From Microlunatus panaciterrae (GTDB lineage Bacteria > Actinomycetota > Actinomycetes > Propionibacteriales > Propionibacteriaceae), in NCBI RefSeq assembly GCF_016907535.1, contig NZ_JAFBCF010000001.1, positions 310,001 through 374,000 of the forward strand: DNA of 64,000 nt, written 5' to 3'. Shown here in pieces: positions 1 through 10,648 of the stretch (position 1 is the first letter of the stretch; each line of letters starts with the position of its first letter). The translations under genes and the position numbers were made by a program. The notes under the pieces were generated by a model. It saw nothing but the letters and a program-made list of their open reading frames with translations. It had not been told where the DNA came from and did not search any database.

Positions 1-59
1 TTGAGGATCTCGGGCAGGACAGGCCGGACGGTGAATCGACGAATAGCGCGCACGCGCAT
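1..59 (-). CDS. glgP: Alpha-glucan (glycogen) phosphorylase, N-terminal fragment cut by window edge
   Basis: Only the first 19 codons are inside the window. On the minus strand an ATG at 59-57 opens MRVRAIRRFTVRPVLPEIL, which looks like the conserved N-terminus of actinobacterial alpha-glucan phosphorylases (recalled pattern: RRFTVR followed by LPE). The enzyme releases glucose-1-phosphate from alpha-1,4-glucans. It diverges from glgE, with 157 bp between the two start codons that must hold both promoters; the same glgP/glgE divergence is known in mycobacteria. Too little sequence is visible to check the catalytic domain, so the call rests on the N-terminal match and the context. Confidence 0.7.
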   Translation of the reverse strand, partial: MRVRAIRRFTVRPVLPEIL

Positions 60-216
60 ACCGTAGCGCCACCGGAGGGGTCGTGCCGAAACCTCTGCCT
101 TACTGGTCTGACCGGGCCGACGGCCACGGTGACCGGAGCGTCGGGCGGAGGGGCGCCGGCGGTGGTGCGGAGGATCGGGCGCTGACGTGACGGCTGGTTG
201 CCGCTAGGTTGGGGGT

Positions 217-2352
<2,136 letters not shown>

Positions 2353-2392
2353 CGGTGAGATTCGTTACCAGGCACGGAAAGGTACGCCTGTC

Positions 2393-3754
2393 ATGACTGA
2401 GGCGGAAGATCGACAGCGGCTACTCAGCTACGTCACCGAGGCGCGCTGGTTCGGCGGCAAGGGCCGCTCGGCGGAGCTGACCGGCGTCAGCGCGCTGCCA
2501 TGGCTGACCGAGGCGGGCTCCTGGCCGGCGGTGCGGGTGGAGATCGTCGAGATCAACTATCTCGCGGACACCGCGACCGGTTCGGCAGCCGAGAGCGGGC
2601 CGAGCGAGTTCTACCAGATCCCGGTCTCCTACCGGCCCGCACCGCATCCGGACTGGCACTTCGCCGAGATCTGGCGGATCGACGACCCCGAACTGGGACC
2701 GGTCGTCGGCTATGACGCGGTCTACGACCCGCAGGCGTGCCAGCTGCTGCTGGCCCAGCTGCTCCGGCAGGCACGTAGCCACGACGGGGAGACCTCCACG
2801 AGCTTCCACCTCACCGATCGGGGTGCGCTGACCGGCACCGAGGAGCCGGAGGTCTTCGCCGGCCAGCAGAGCAACACCTCGATCATGTTCGGCCAGCTGG
2901 CGATGCTGAAGGTCTTCCGCCGGCTCGAGCTCGGACACAACCTCGACATCGAGGTGCACGAGGCGTTGAGCCGGGACGGCATCGCGGACGTGGCCAAGCT
3001 GTTCGGCTGGTTCGAGGGCTCCTGGCGTCAGGGCGACACCGAGGTGACTGCCGACCTGGGCATGCTCGTCGAGCGGTTCAAGCAGGCGGAGGACGGCTGG
3101 GGCCTGGCGCTCGACTCACTGAGCGAGCGGAAGGAGTTCGCCACCGAGGCGGCAGCGCTGGGCCGGGCGTTGGCCGAGATCCACGGGGCACTGCGCACCT
3201 CCTTCCCGACCGGCCAGCTGACCGGTGCCGCGGTGGCGGCGACCATGGCCGAGCGGGTGCACCGAGCCGCGGCCATCGCCGCTCCGCTGCGCGACCTGGT
3301 TCCGGGCCTGCTGCGCTGCTTCGACGCCCTGGCCGGGCAGCAGCTGAGTGTCCAGCGCGTGCACGGGGACTTCCACCTGGGCCAGACGCTGCGCACGCCC
3401 GACGGCTGGAAGATCATCGACTTCGAGGGCGAGCCGGCCAAGACGCTGGCCGAGCGCAGCGCTCCGGACAGCGTCTGGCGTGACGTCGCCGGCATGCTGC
3501 GGTCCTTCGACTACGCTGCGGCGTCGGTGCCCGGTGCGGCCGGCGCCGAATGGGCCGCCGCCTGCCGGAGCGCCTTCCTGGAGGGCTACACCGGACGGCT
3601 GTCGCCGGAAGAGTTGATCATGCTTCAGGCGTACGAGGCCGACAAGGCTGTTTACGAGGTGATCTACGAGGTACGTAACCGTCCCGACTGGGTGAACATT
3701 CCGCTCGCGGCGGTCGCTGCGATCGCCAATAGCTCGGCTGCGGCCGGGAGCTGA
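2393..3754 (+). CDS. mak: Maltokinase (ATP:maltose 1-phosphotransferase)
   Basis: Makes maltose-1-phosphate from maltose and ATP, the donor used by GlgE. The 453-residue protein has the aminoglycoside-phosphotransferase-like kinase fold of the Mak family: an N-terminal maltokinase cap beginning with ARWFGGKGR, the catalytic loop [11 protein letters not shown], and the metal-binding [15 protein letters not shown] segment. The ATG at 2393 follows a purine-rich GGAAAGG ribosome binding site. It lies between glgE and glgB (10 bp to the latter), the usual order of the pathway genes. Length and motifs are intact and the gene looks functional. Confidence 0.96.
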   Translation: MTEAEDRQRLLSYVTEARWFGGKGRSAELTGVSALPWLTEAGSWPAVRVEIVEINYLADTATGSAAESGPSEFYQIPVSYRPAPHPDWHFAEIWRIDDPELGPVVGYDAVYDPQACQLLLAQLLRQARSHDGETSTSFHLTDRGALTGTEEPEVFAGQQSNTSIMFGQLAMLKVFRRLELGHNLDIEVHEALSRDGIADVAKLFGWFEGSWRQGDTEVTADLGMLVERFKQAEDGWGLALDSLSERKEFATEAAALGRALAEIHGALRTSFPTGQLTGAAVAATMAERVHRAAAIAAPLRDLVPGLLRCFDALAGQQLSVQRVHGDFHLGQTLRTPDGWKIIDFEGEPAKTLAERSAPDSVWRDVAGMLRSFDYAAASVPGAAGAEWAAACRSAFLEGYTGRLSPEELIMLQAYEADKAVYEVIYEVRNRPDWVNIPLAAVAAIANSSAAAGS

Positions 3755-3764
3755 AGGAGAAGAG

Positions 3765-5822
3765 ATGCCATTCGATCCGAACGGAGGGCTCACCGGTTGG
3801 GACCTCACCGGCTTCCACGAGGGGCACGACACCGAGTGCTGGAAGCGGCTGGGAGCCCACGAGGTCGTCGTCGCCGATGACGAGCGGGGATCCGTTCGGG
3901 GCACCCGCTTCTCGGTCTGGGCCCCCAACGCCCGTGCGGTCAGGCTGGTCGGCGACTTCAACTGGTGGAACGGTGAGCAGACACCGATGCAGCTGGTGCC
4001 GGGATCCGGCGTCTGGGCCACCTTCGTCGAGGGTGTCGGCACCGGTGCCCTGTACAAGTTCGAGGTCTGTGGCGCCGACGGTGTCTGGCGGCTGAAGGCC
4101 GACCCGATGGCCCGCTTCTGTGAGGCCGCTCCGCACACCGCCTCGATCGTCTACGAGAGCCAGTACAGCTGGGGCGACGACGACTGGCTCTGGTACCGCG
4201 GCGAGGGTAAGCCGCACGCCGAGCCGATGAGCATCTATGAGGTACACCTCGGCTCCTGGCGCAAGGGTCTGACCTACGTCGAGCTGGCCAGCCAGCTGGT
4301 GGAGTACGTGCGCTGGCAGGGCTTCACGCATGTCGAGTTCCTGCCGGTCGCCGAGCACCCCTTCGGCGGCTCCTGGGGCTACCAGGTGACCGGCTACTTC
4401 GCACCGAAGTCGCTGTTCGGCTCCCCTGACGAGTTCCGCTACCTGGTCGACCAGCTGCACCAGGCCGGCATCGGCGTCATCGTCGACTGGGTGCCGGGCC
4501 ACTTCCCCCGCGACGAATGGGCCCTGGGCCGGTTCGACGGCACCGCCCTCTACGAGCACGCCGACCCGCGCAAGGGTGAGCAGCCCGACTGGGGCACCTT
4601 CGTCTTCAACTTCGGCCGCAACGAGGTGCAGAGCTTCCTGATCTCCAACGCCTACTACTGGCTGGACGAGTTCCACATCGACGGGCTGCGGGTGGACGCG
4701 GTCGCCTCCATGCTTTATCTGGACTACAGCCGCGAGGACGGCATGTGGATCCCGAACGAGTACGGCGGCAACGAGAACCTCGAGGCCGTTCAGCTGCTGC
4801 AGCGGGTCAACTCGCACGTCTACCAGCGCAAGCCCGGCGTGGTCACCATCGCCGAGGAGTCGACCTCATGGCCAGGGGTGACCCGCCCGGTCGAGTACGG
4901 CGGCCTGGGGTTCGGCTTCAAGTGGAACATGGGCTGGATGAACGACTCGTTGCGCTACTACGGCCGCGAGCCGATCTACCGCCAGCACCACCACCATGAG
5001 ATGACGTTCGCGATGGCGTACGCCTACTCGGAGAACTTCATTCTTCCGATCAGCCACGACGAGGTGGTGCACGGCAAGGGGTCGATGTTCGAGCGGGTGC
5101 CGCAGGACGAGTGGCGCAAGTTCGCCACTATGCGGGCGTTCTATGCATTCATGTGGTCCCACCCGGGCAAGCAGCTGCTGTTTATGGGCACCGAGTTCGG
5201 CCAGCGTCGGGAGTTCTCCGAGGAGCGCAGCCTCGACTGGGAGATCACCAACGACTGGGGTCACCGGGGCGTGCAACGGCTGATCAAGGACCTGAATGCG
5301 GTCTACCGCGACCATCCGGCGCTGTGGCGGTTGGACAACGACCCGGCCGGGTTCCGCTGGATCGACGCCGATGACCGCGGCGGCAATGTCTTCTCGTTCC
5401 TGCGTTTCGACGGCGACGGCCAGATCCTGGCCTGCCTGACCAACTTCAGCTCCGAGCCGCGCCCGGACTATCGGATCGGGCTGCCCAACGAGGGCGTCTG
5501 GACCGAGATCCTCAACACGGACAGCGACGTCTACGACGGGACCGGGCAGATCGGCAACCTCGGACAGGTGGTGGCCAACCCGGTGCCGAGCCATGGCTTC
5601 GAGGCCAGCGCCAATGTGACCATCCCTCCGCTGGGGGCTGTCTGGCTGTTGTTCCAGCCGGAGAAGCCGCTGGCCGACGAGGCGGTCGGACGGCTCGAGG
5701 CGGAGCTCACCCCGCCGGCGACCCAGCTCGGGTCCGAGACGGAGACGGCGGTCGCCGGCGGGACCACCGGCAGGAAGGCCCGGCCGCAGCGCCCGGCCCG
5801 CCCCAAGCGGCCGCGTGGCTGA
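3765..5822 (+). CDS. glgB: 1,4-alpha-glucan branching enzyme
   Basis: GH13 branching enzyme that introduces alpha-1,6 branches into the linear glucan made by GlgE. The 685-residue protein has an N-terminal CBM48 domain (about residues 40-130, [19 protein letters not shown]), the barrel with YEVHLGSW, Asp311 as expected nucleophile in [10 protein letters not shown], the Glu364 region in [11 protein letters not shown], and [11 protein letters not shown]. The final ~45 residues are a basic, alanine/proline-rich tail ([14 protein letters not shown]), not part of the fold. The start is an ATG with GAAGGAGA 5' of it. Its last codons overlap the next gene by 8 bp, suggesting translational coupling. 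Confidence 0.97.
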   Translation: MPFDPNGGLTGWDLTGFHEGHDTECWKRLGAHEVVVADDERGSVRGTRFSVWAPNARAVRLVGDFNWWNGEQTPMQLVPGSGVWATFVEGVGTGALYKFEVCGADGVWRLKADPMARFCEAAPHTASIVYESQYSWGDDDWLWYRGEGKPHAEPMSIYEVHLGSWRKGLTYVELASQLVEYVRWQGFTHVEFLPVAEHPFGGSWGYQVTGYFAPKSLFGSPDEFRYLVDQLHQAGIGVIVDWVPGHFPRDEWALGRFDGTALYEHADPRKGEQPDWGTFVFNFGRNEVQSFLISNAYYWLDEFHIDGLRVDAVASMLYLDYSREDGMWIPNEYGGNENLEAVQLLQRVNSHVYQRKPGVVTIAEESTSWPGVTRPVEYGGLGFGFKWNMGWMNDSLRYYGREPIYRQHHHHEMTFAMAYAYSENFILPISHDEVVHGKGSMFERVPQDEWRKFATMRAFYAFMWSHPGKQLLFMGTEFGQRREFSEERSLDWEITNDWGHRGVQRLIKDLNAVYRDHPALWRLDNDPAGFRWIDADDRGGNVFSFLRFDGDGQILACLTNFSSEPRPDYRIGLPNEGVWTEILNTDSDVYDGTGQIGNLGQVVANPVPSHGFEASANVTIPPLGAVWLLFQPEKPLADEAVGRLEAELTPPATQLGSETETAVAGGTTGRKARPQRPARPKRPRG

Positions 5823-6600
5823 GCTCGATATCTCGATCACCGTCAGCGACGGCGGGATCGGCGTGCTCAGCTGGGATGTCGAGGTCGGTCAGGAGGTGTT
5901 GCACCGGGCTCTGGTGGCCGTCTCCGAAGAGGCGCTACTCGACCAGCGGCTGCGTCGGCTGGAGGTGGCCGTCCCGGCCCCGGACCGGGCGTCGCGAGGC
6001 GCCGTGCTGCGGGCCGGCTTCCGGCAGGAGGGGATCAGGCGGCAGGTGCATCCGCTACCTGACGGCAACTTCACCGATTTGGTGCTGTATGCCCGGCTGG
6101 CCGGCGACGAGGTGCAGGGACCACACGGCTTCTCCGGTGTGATGAACTCCGCGCTGCCCCGCACCCGCGCCATCGCGCACGTGCTGATGCGGCATCCGGA
6201 CGGCCGGGTGCTGCTGTGCGACACGGTGTTCAAGCGGGACTGGGAGCTCCCGGGCGGCATCGTCGAGCCGGGTGAGCCACCCAGGCACGCCGCGGTCCGT
6301 GAGGTGCGCGAGGAGCTCGGCATCGACCTGGAGATCACCAGGCTGCTGCTGGTGGACTGGATGCCGCCCTATCTCGGCTGGGACGACGCGCTGGAGTTCA
6401 TCTTCGACGGCGGCACGGTCACCGAGTCCGACATCGCCGCCTTCTCGCTGCAACCCAGCGAGATCGCTGCGGTGCATCTGGTCAGCGTCGCCGGTGCCGC
6501 GGCGCACCTCACGCCGCTCTCGCATCGACGGCTCGCCATCGCCGCCTCCCTCGGCCCGGACGAGGTCGCCTACCTCGAGGACGGGACGCCGCAGGTCTAG
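5815..6600 (+). CDS. Half-GNAT/Nudix hydrolase fusion protein
   Basis: A 261-residue protein with two parts. Residues ~1-100 resemble the C-terminal half of a RimJ/RimL-type GNAT acetyltransferase ([18 protein letters not shown], then [12 protein letters not shown]), without the first half of that fold. Residues ~118-261 form a Nudix domain whose box begins near Gly148 ([20 protein letters not shown], then ELGI) and fits GX5EX7REUXEEXGU. Nudix enzymes cleave nucleoside-diphosphate-linked substrates; the substrate here is unknown. The GTG start lies inside the end of glgB. Because it is last in the glucan operon, a nucleotide-sugar substrate such as ADP-glucose is possible, but this is only inference from position. 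Confidence 0.8.
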   Translation: MAELDISITVSDGGIGVLSWDVEVGQEVLHRALVAVSEEALLDQRLRRLEVAVPAPDRASRGAVLRAGFRQEGIRRQVHPLPDGNFTDLVLYARLAGDEVQGPHGFSGVMNSALPRTRAIAHVLMRHPDGRVLLCDTVFKRDWELPGGIVEPGEPPRHAAVREVREELGIDLEITRLLLVDWMPPYLGWDDALEFIFDGGTVTESDIAAFSLQPSEIAAVHLVSVAGAAAHLTPLSHRRLAIAASLGPDEVAYLEDGTPQV

Positions 6601-6630
6601 CTGGCGCGGCGATCGCCTTCCCCACCCCCT

Positions 6631-6697
6631 CTTCGCACAGCTTCCTCGCACCTCACCCAGGGTCGACCGTGTGCGAGGCCCACCGAGGTGTGCGAAG
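6631..6697. terminator. Nested inverted repeat between convergent genes, possible bidirectional terminator
   Basis: Outer arms CTTCGCACA (6631-6639) and TGTGCGAAG (6689-6697) enclose inner arms CCTCGCAC (6644-6651) and GTGCGAGG (6671-6678). It sits between the stop codon of the Nudix gene (6600) and that of the thioredoxin-like gene (6763), which are convergent. No U-tract follows, so it may act as a transcript-end hairpin or be a repeat element. Confidence 0.5.
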
Positions 6698-6762
6698 TGC
6701 GGCTGCGGGTCGGACCTGTACCGGGACGGCACCCAACACCGGCCAGCCGGCTCCCCGCAGGG

Positions 6763-7689
6763 TCAGTAGAGCGCGGTCATCAGGTCGCGGCGGGCCTTCA
6801 GCACCCGCTCGTCGGCGTTGCCGAGGGTCTCGAACAGTTCCAGCAACCGCACCCGGGCGGCCTCACGGTCATCGCCGGTCCTGGTCCGGACCAGGGTCAG
6901 CAACCGGCTGAAGGCCGCCTCGGCCTGGCCGGTGGCGAGCTCGACGTCAGCGGCCTCGAGATGGGCGGCGATGTCGGCGTCGGGTGACGCCACCCGAGCC
7001 ATCACCTCGTCGGCGTTGAGCGACGTCGTCCGGGCCAGCAGACCAGCCTGGGCGCGGCCGGCCAGCGCCTCGGCATCGCCGGGCGACGCCTGCAGCAGCT
7101 TGTCGAACTCGTCCCGGGCGGCGGCGAAGTCGCCCCGCTCGAGCGCCTCGTCGGCGGCAGCGAACCGGGGGTCCGGCACGGCCTCGGCCTCAGGTTGCGA
7201 CTCCGATCCGGCGACCGGCTCGGCCCTGCCGACGATGCCGTTGGCCACGGCCGCCTTGAGCAGCTCGTCCAGGTACTGACGCACCTGGTCGGCCGGCAGC
7301 ACACCCTGGAAAAGCGGCGCGATCTGGCCGCCGATCACAGCCACGACGGTGGGTACGGCCTGCAGACCCAGCGCCGACACGATCTGTGGTGCGGTGTCGA
7401 CGTTCAGCCGGGCAACCAGGTACTTGCCGGCGGCCTCGGCGGCCAGGGTGGCCAGCGTGTCGGACAGCTGCTGACCGGTGGAGACCCGCGGCGAGTAGAA
7501 CTCGACCACGACCGGGTGCTGGACCGACTTGCGCATCACCTCGGCGTCGAAGGTCTGCTCGGTCACCTCGACCACATAGGACGCGCGGCCCCCGGCACCG
7601 GACGCCGGAGCACCCGGCGCGGGCTGGGAAGGCTTGGCCAGCTTGGACAGGTCGATGGCACCGGGACGGTTGAAACTAGACGCGCTCAT
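6763..7689 (-). CDS. Thioredoxin-fold/TPR protein (YbbN-like), without the CXXC site
   Basis: A 308-residue protein with a thioredoxin fold (about residues 38-145: VVVEFYSP, then AVPTVVAVIGGQ with the cis-Pro) followed by alanine-rich tetratricopeptide-like helices (about 165-308). This is the CnoX/YbbN-type co-chaperone architecture. The WCGPC active site is replaced by SPRVSTGQQ (residues 66-74), so it cannot be a dithiol oxidoreductase; a chaperone or holdase role is inferred. The start chosen is the ATG at 7689, preceded by GGATGGAGGG on the minus strand. The longer frame up to 7833 would overlap pgm. It is divergent from pgm. Confidence 0.88.
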   Translation of the reverse strand: MSASSFNRPGAIDLSKLAKPSQPAPGAPASGAGGRASYVVEVTEQTFDAEVMRKSVQHPVVVEFYSPRVSTGQQLSDTLATLAAEAAGKYLVARLNVDTAPQIVSALGLQAVPTVVAVIGGQIAPLFQGVLPADQVRQYLDELLKAAVANGIVGRAEPVAGSESQPEAEAVPDPRFAAADEALERGDFAAARDEFDKLLQASPGDAEALAGRAQAGLLARTTSLNADEVMARVASPDADIAAHLEAADVELATGQAEAAFSRLLTLVRTRTGDDREAARVRLLELFETLGNADERVLKARRDLMTALY

Positions 7690-7765
7690 GCCCTCCATCC
7701 TGTCAGGAACGAGATAATCCGACGACGGCAGGTCGACGCCGATCGGCACACGGCACAATGTCGCT

Positions 7766-9400
7766 ATGGCACATCCTCGCGCAGGCCAGCGGGCCCAGGC
7801 TGAAGACCTCATCGACGTCGACGCGGTGGTCAACGCGTACTACGACCTGACCCCGGATCCGACCAACCCGGACCAGCAGGTGGTGTTCGGCACGTCCGGG
7901 CACCGTGGCGCCAGTCTGGACGCGGCCTTCAACGACGCGCACATCGCTGCCACGACGCAGGCCATCGTGGAGTATCGCGCCAGCCAGAACATCACCGGTC
8001 CGCTCTTCATCGGCAAGGACACCCATGCCCTGTCCGGGCCCGCCTGGACCACCGCGATCGAGGTGCTGATCGCCAACGGCGTCGAGGTCTGCTCCGAGAA
8101 CGACAACGAGTACACCCCCACCCCGGCGGTGTCCCGGGCGATCGTCGTCCACAACAAGACTCATGATGCGAGCAACACCGCCGACGGCATTGTCGTCACG
8201 CCCTCGCACAACCCGCCGCGGGACGGTGGCTTCAAGTACAACCCGCCCCACGGGGGGCCGGCCGACACCGACGCCACCTCCGCCATCGCCGCGCGAGCCA
8301 ACGAGCTGCTGGCCGACCCGCGGGCGATCAGGCGTTCCCGCTTCGAGGCGGTCTCCTCCCAGCTGAACAGGTTCGACTATCTGGGCCGCTACTGCGACGA
8401 CCTGACGAACGCGCTCAACCTGGAGGCCATCCGCGGCAGCGACCTGCACATCGGCGCCGACCCCCTCGGTGGGGCCAGCGTGCACTACTGGGGCTACCTC
8501 GCCGAGAACCTCGGCCTCGACCTGAAGGTGATCAACGACACCGTCGACCCGCGCTGGGCGTTCATGACCCTGGACACCGACGGCAAGATCAGGATGGATT
8601 GCTCCTCCCCCAACGCGATGGCGAGCTTGATCAACAACCGGACCGACTACGACATCTCCACCGGCAACGACGCCGACGCCGACCGGCACGGGATCGTCAC
8701 CCCGGATGCCGGGCTGATGAACCCGAACGCCTACCTCGCGGTCGCCATCCAATACCTGTACGCGAACCGGGACGGCTGGCGCCCGGACGCCGGCATCGGC
8801 AAGACCCTGGTGTCGTCGTCGATGATCGACCGGGTCGCGGCCCAGCTGGGCCGCCGACTGATCGAGGTCCCGGTGGGCTTCAAGTGGTTCGTCGACGGAC
8901 TCCGTTCGGGCAGCATCGGCTTCGGTGGCGAGGAGTCTGCCGGGGCGTCCTTCCTGGCGCTGGACGGCAGCACCTGGACCACCGACAAGGACGGCATCCT
9001 GCTCGCCCTGCTGGCCAGCGAGATCCGGGCCGTGACGGGAAAGAGTCCGAGTGAGCTGTATGCCGCGCTGGAGGCCGAGCACGGTTCTCCCGCGTACGCC
9101 AGGGTGGACGCGCCGGCCAACCGCGAGCAGAAGGCCAAGCTGGCCAAGCTCGACGCATCGGCGGTGACCGCCACCGAGCTGGCGGGCGAGCCGATCACCG
9201 CGATCCTGACCGAGGCGCCGGGCAACGGGGCCGCCATCGGCGGACTGAAGGTGTGCACCGAGTCCGCCTGGTTCGCGGCCCGTCCGTCCGGGACCGAGGA
9301 CGTCTACAAGATCTATGCCGAGTCGTTCCGGGGACCGGAGCATCTGGCCCGCGTGCAGGAGGAGGCCAGGGCCGTCGTCTCGGCGACGCTGGGCGGCTGA
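7766..9400 (+). CDS. pgm: Phosphoglucomutase (alpha-D-glucose phosphate-specific)
   Basis: Interconverts glucose-1-phosphate and glucose-6-phosphate, linking the glucan pathway upstream with glycolysis. The 544-residue length matches the Pgm family. The phosphoserine loop is TPSHNPPRDGG with Ser147. The metal-binding loop appears as GNDADADRHG, the sugar-binding loop as FGGEESAGAS, and the C-terminal phosphate-binding ARPSGTEDVYKIYAES is intact. The ATG start is 76 bp from the divergent thioredoxin-like gene. All four domains seem complete. Confidence 0.97.
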   Translation: MAHPRAGQRAQAEDLIDVDAVVNAYYDLTPDPTNPDQQVVFGTSGHRGASLDAAFNDAHIAATTQAIVEYRASQNITGPLFIGKDTHALSGPAWTTAIEVLIANGVEVCSENDNEYTPTPAVSRAIVVHNKTHDASNTADGIVVTPSHNPPRDGGFKYNPPHGGPADTDATSAIAARANELLADPRAIRRSRFEAVSSQLNRFDYLGRYCDDLTNALNLEAIRGSDLHIGADPLGGASVHYWGYLAENLGLDLKVINDTVDPRWAFMTLDTDGKIRMDCSSPNAMASLINNRTDYDISTGNDADADRHGIVTPDAGLMNPNAYLAVAIQYLYANRDGWRPDAGIGKTLVSSSMIDRVAAQLGRRLIEVPVGFKWFVDGLRSGSIGFGGEESAGASFLALDGSTWTTDKDGILLALLASEIRAVTGKSPSELYAALEAEHGSPAYARVDAPANREQKAKLAKLDASAVTATELAGEPITAILTEAPGNGAAIGGLKVCTESAWFAARPSGTEDVYKIYAESFRGPEHLARVQEEARAVVSATLGG

Positions 9401-9482
9401 CCCGAACTCCTCGCCAAGAGGTCTTCCGCTAACTGCCATCCGGGGAGACACTGGAATTCTCAGGTAGGCAGGTGAGGTGATC

Positions 9483-10169
9483 ATGACTGGCGTCGATTCC
9501 CGGGAGTTCATGCCCATCCTCTCGGTGGGCAGGCACCGCAACCCGCGCAAGGGCGCCTGCTTCATGGAGATGGCGTCCTACCTGGCTGGCGAGCCGTGGA
9601 CCGACGACCCGGCCTGCACCCACCCGCTGCTGTCCAGCCTGGCCCGGCTCGTCAACGACAACACCTCCGACCGGGCCCGGTCCGCACTGGCTGTGCTGGT
9701 CCCAGAGGTGATCGGGCTGAACGGGGACGGCCTGCGGTGGTATGCGCTGATCGCCAGGACGGCAGCGATCGCCGCCCTGTCCGAGTCCCCGGCCGAACGG
9801 CAGAACGCCCTGGCAGTGGGGCTGCTCACCACCGAGCGGATGCTGGCCCAGCTCGACGGCCGACCACGTGACAGCCTGAGCCAACCGACCCGCGAGGCGC
9901 TCGAACGCACACCGCTGGCGGCACGGTGGGCATCGAGGTTCTGGGTCGGAGCGAAACCGGGCCCGGGAGCCTATGTCAGGCGGTCCGCACCCGCCATCGT
10001 CCGCTTCTCCGTGCACGGCATCCTGAGCTCGACCGCCCCCGACCCCGATGCGCGACTCCGTGCCCTGTTGGTCGCGGAGATCAACGTCTGCAAGACGCTG
10101 CTGACCGACGCCACGCACCTGGAGGAGTCCCGGGTCAACCTCGGTCGGAGCCTGCGGGCGATTCCGTGA
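9483..10169 (+). CDS. Conserved actinobacterial hypothetical protein
   Basis: A 228-residue soluble protein with no domain I can name. The N-terminus (SVGRHRNPRKGACFMEMASY, then LAGEPWTDDPACTHPLL) looks conserved, and similar proteins are, from memory, widespread in actinobacteria. The rest is helical, with Arg/Ala-rich segments. The ATG at 9483 is preferred over the in-frame GTG at 9477; upstream GGCAGGTGAGG can serve as a ribosome binding site. It follows pgm by 82 bp and is succeeded by a repeat array. No catalytic motif is visible. Confidence 0.75.
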   Translation: MTGVDSREFMPILSVGRHRNPRKGACFMEMASYLAGEPWTDDPACTHPLLSSLARLVNDNTSDRARSALAVLVPEVIGLNGDGLRWYALIARTAAIAALSESPAERQNALAVGLLTTERMLAQLDGRPRDSLSQPTREALERTPLAARWASRFWVGAKPGPGAYVRRSAPAIVRFSVHGILSSTAPDPDARLRALLVAEINVCKTLLTDATHLEESRVNLGRSLRAIP

Positions 10170-10225
10170 TGCTGGCCGGTCGCGGCCTCCGCCGGCGGGC
10201 CTGATCCGCCCCTCTCTCTGGCGCC

Positions 10226-10561
10226 AAAACTCATCAGAACGCGACTTTTCATGGGCGGAGATCGCTTGCCCGGGCATAAAACTCGTCACGCCGCGACTTC
10301 TCAACCGCAGCGGCGCCGTCGCCCGACAGAACTCGCGATCTGACGACTTTTCCGCCCCGCCACCCGCACGCTCCGATACGAAAACTCGCGATCTGACGAC
10401 TTCTCGGCCCTGCCAGGCCCACGCTCCGGTACGAAAACTCGCGATCGGACGACTTCTCGGCCCTGCCAGGCTCACGCTCGTCCGAAAGCTCGCGGTCTGA
10501 CGACTTCTCGGCCCCGCCACCCACAGGCCCGGCACGAAAACTCGCGGTCTGACGACTTTTC
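10226..10561. repeat. Seven-unit intergenic tandem array, period 50-53 bp
   Basis: Between 10169 and 10649 no gene is credible; this 479-bp gap holds seven ~25-bp conserved cores starting at 10226, 10278, 10328, 10381, 10434, 10485 and 10537. The typical core starts AAAACTCGCGATCTGACGAC and ends TTYTC. Cores 4-7 are followed by similar GGCCCYGCCA spacers; the first three have more divergent spacers. Two related cores lie at 53333-53408 after rho. The cores are not perfect palindromes, the spacers are related rather than unique, and no cas gene is near, so this is not a CRISPR array. Confidence 0.85.
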
Positions 10562-10648
10562 GGCTCCGCCACCCTTAGGCGCCGCCGCAGGAGGCGTCGG
10601 GCTGTGCTGCGGGTCGGCCGTCGAGGTCGTCCTGCGGGGTCGGCAGAG

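Noticed and set aside
7703-9565. 620-residue minus-strand frame opposite pgm
   Set aside because: Shadow of pgm, with no recognisable motif and no ribosome binding site.
10226-10561. CRISPR array
   Set aside because: Spacers are related to each other (GGCCCYGCCA), the cores vary, the period is irregular by up to 3 bp and no cas gene is present.
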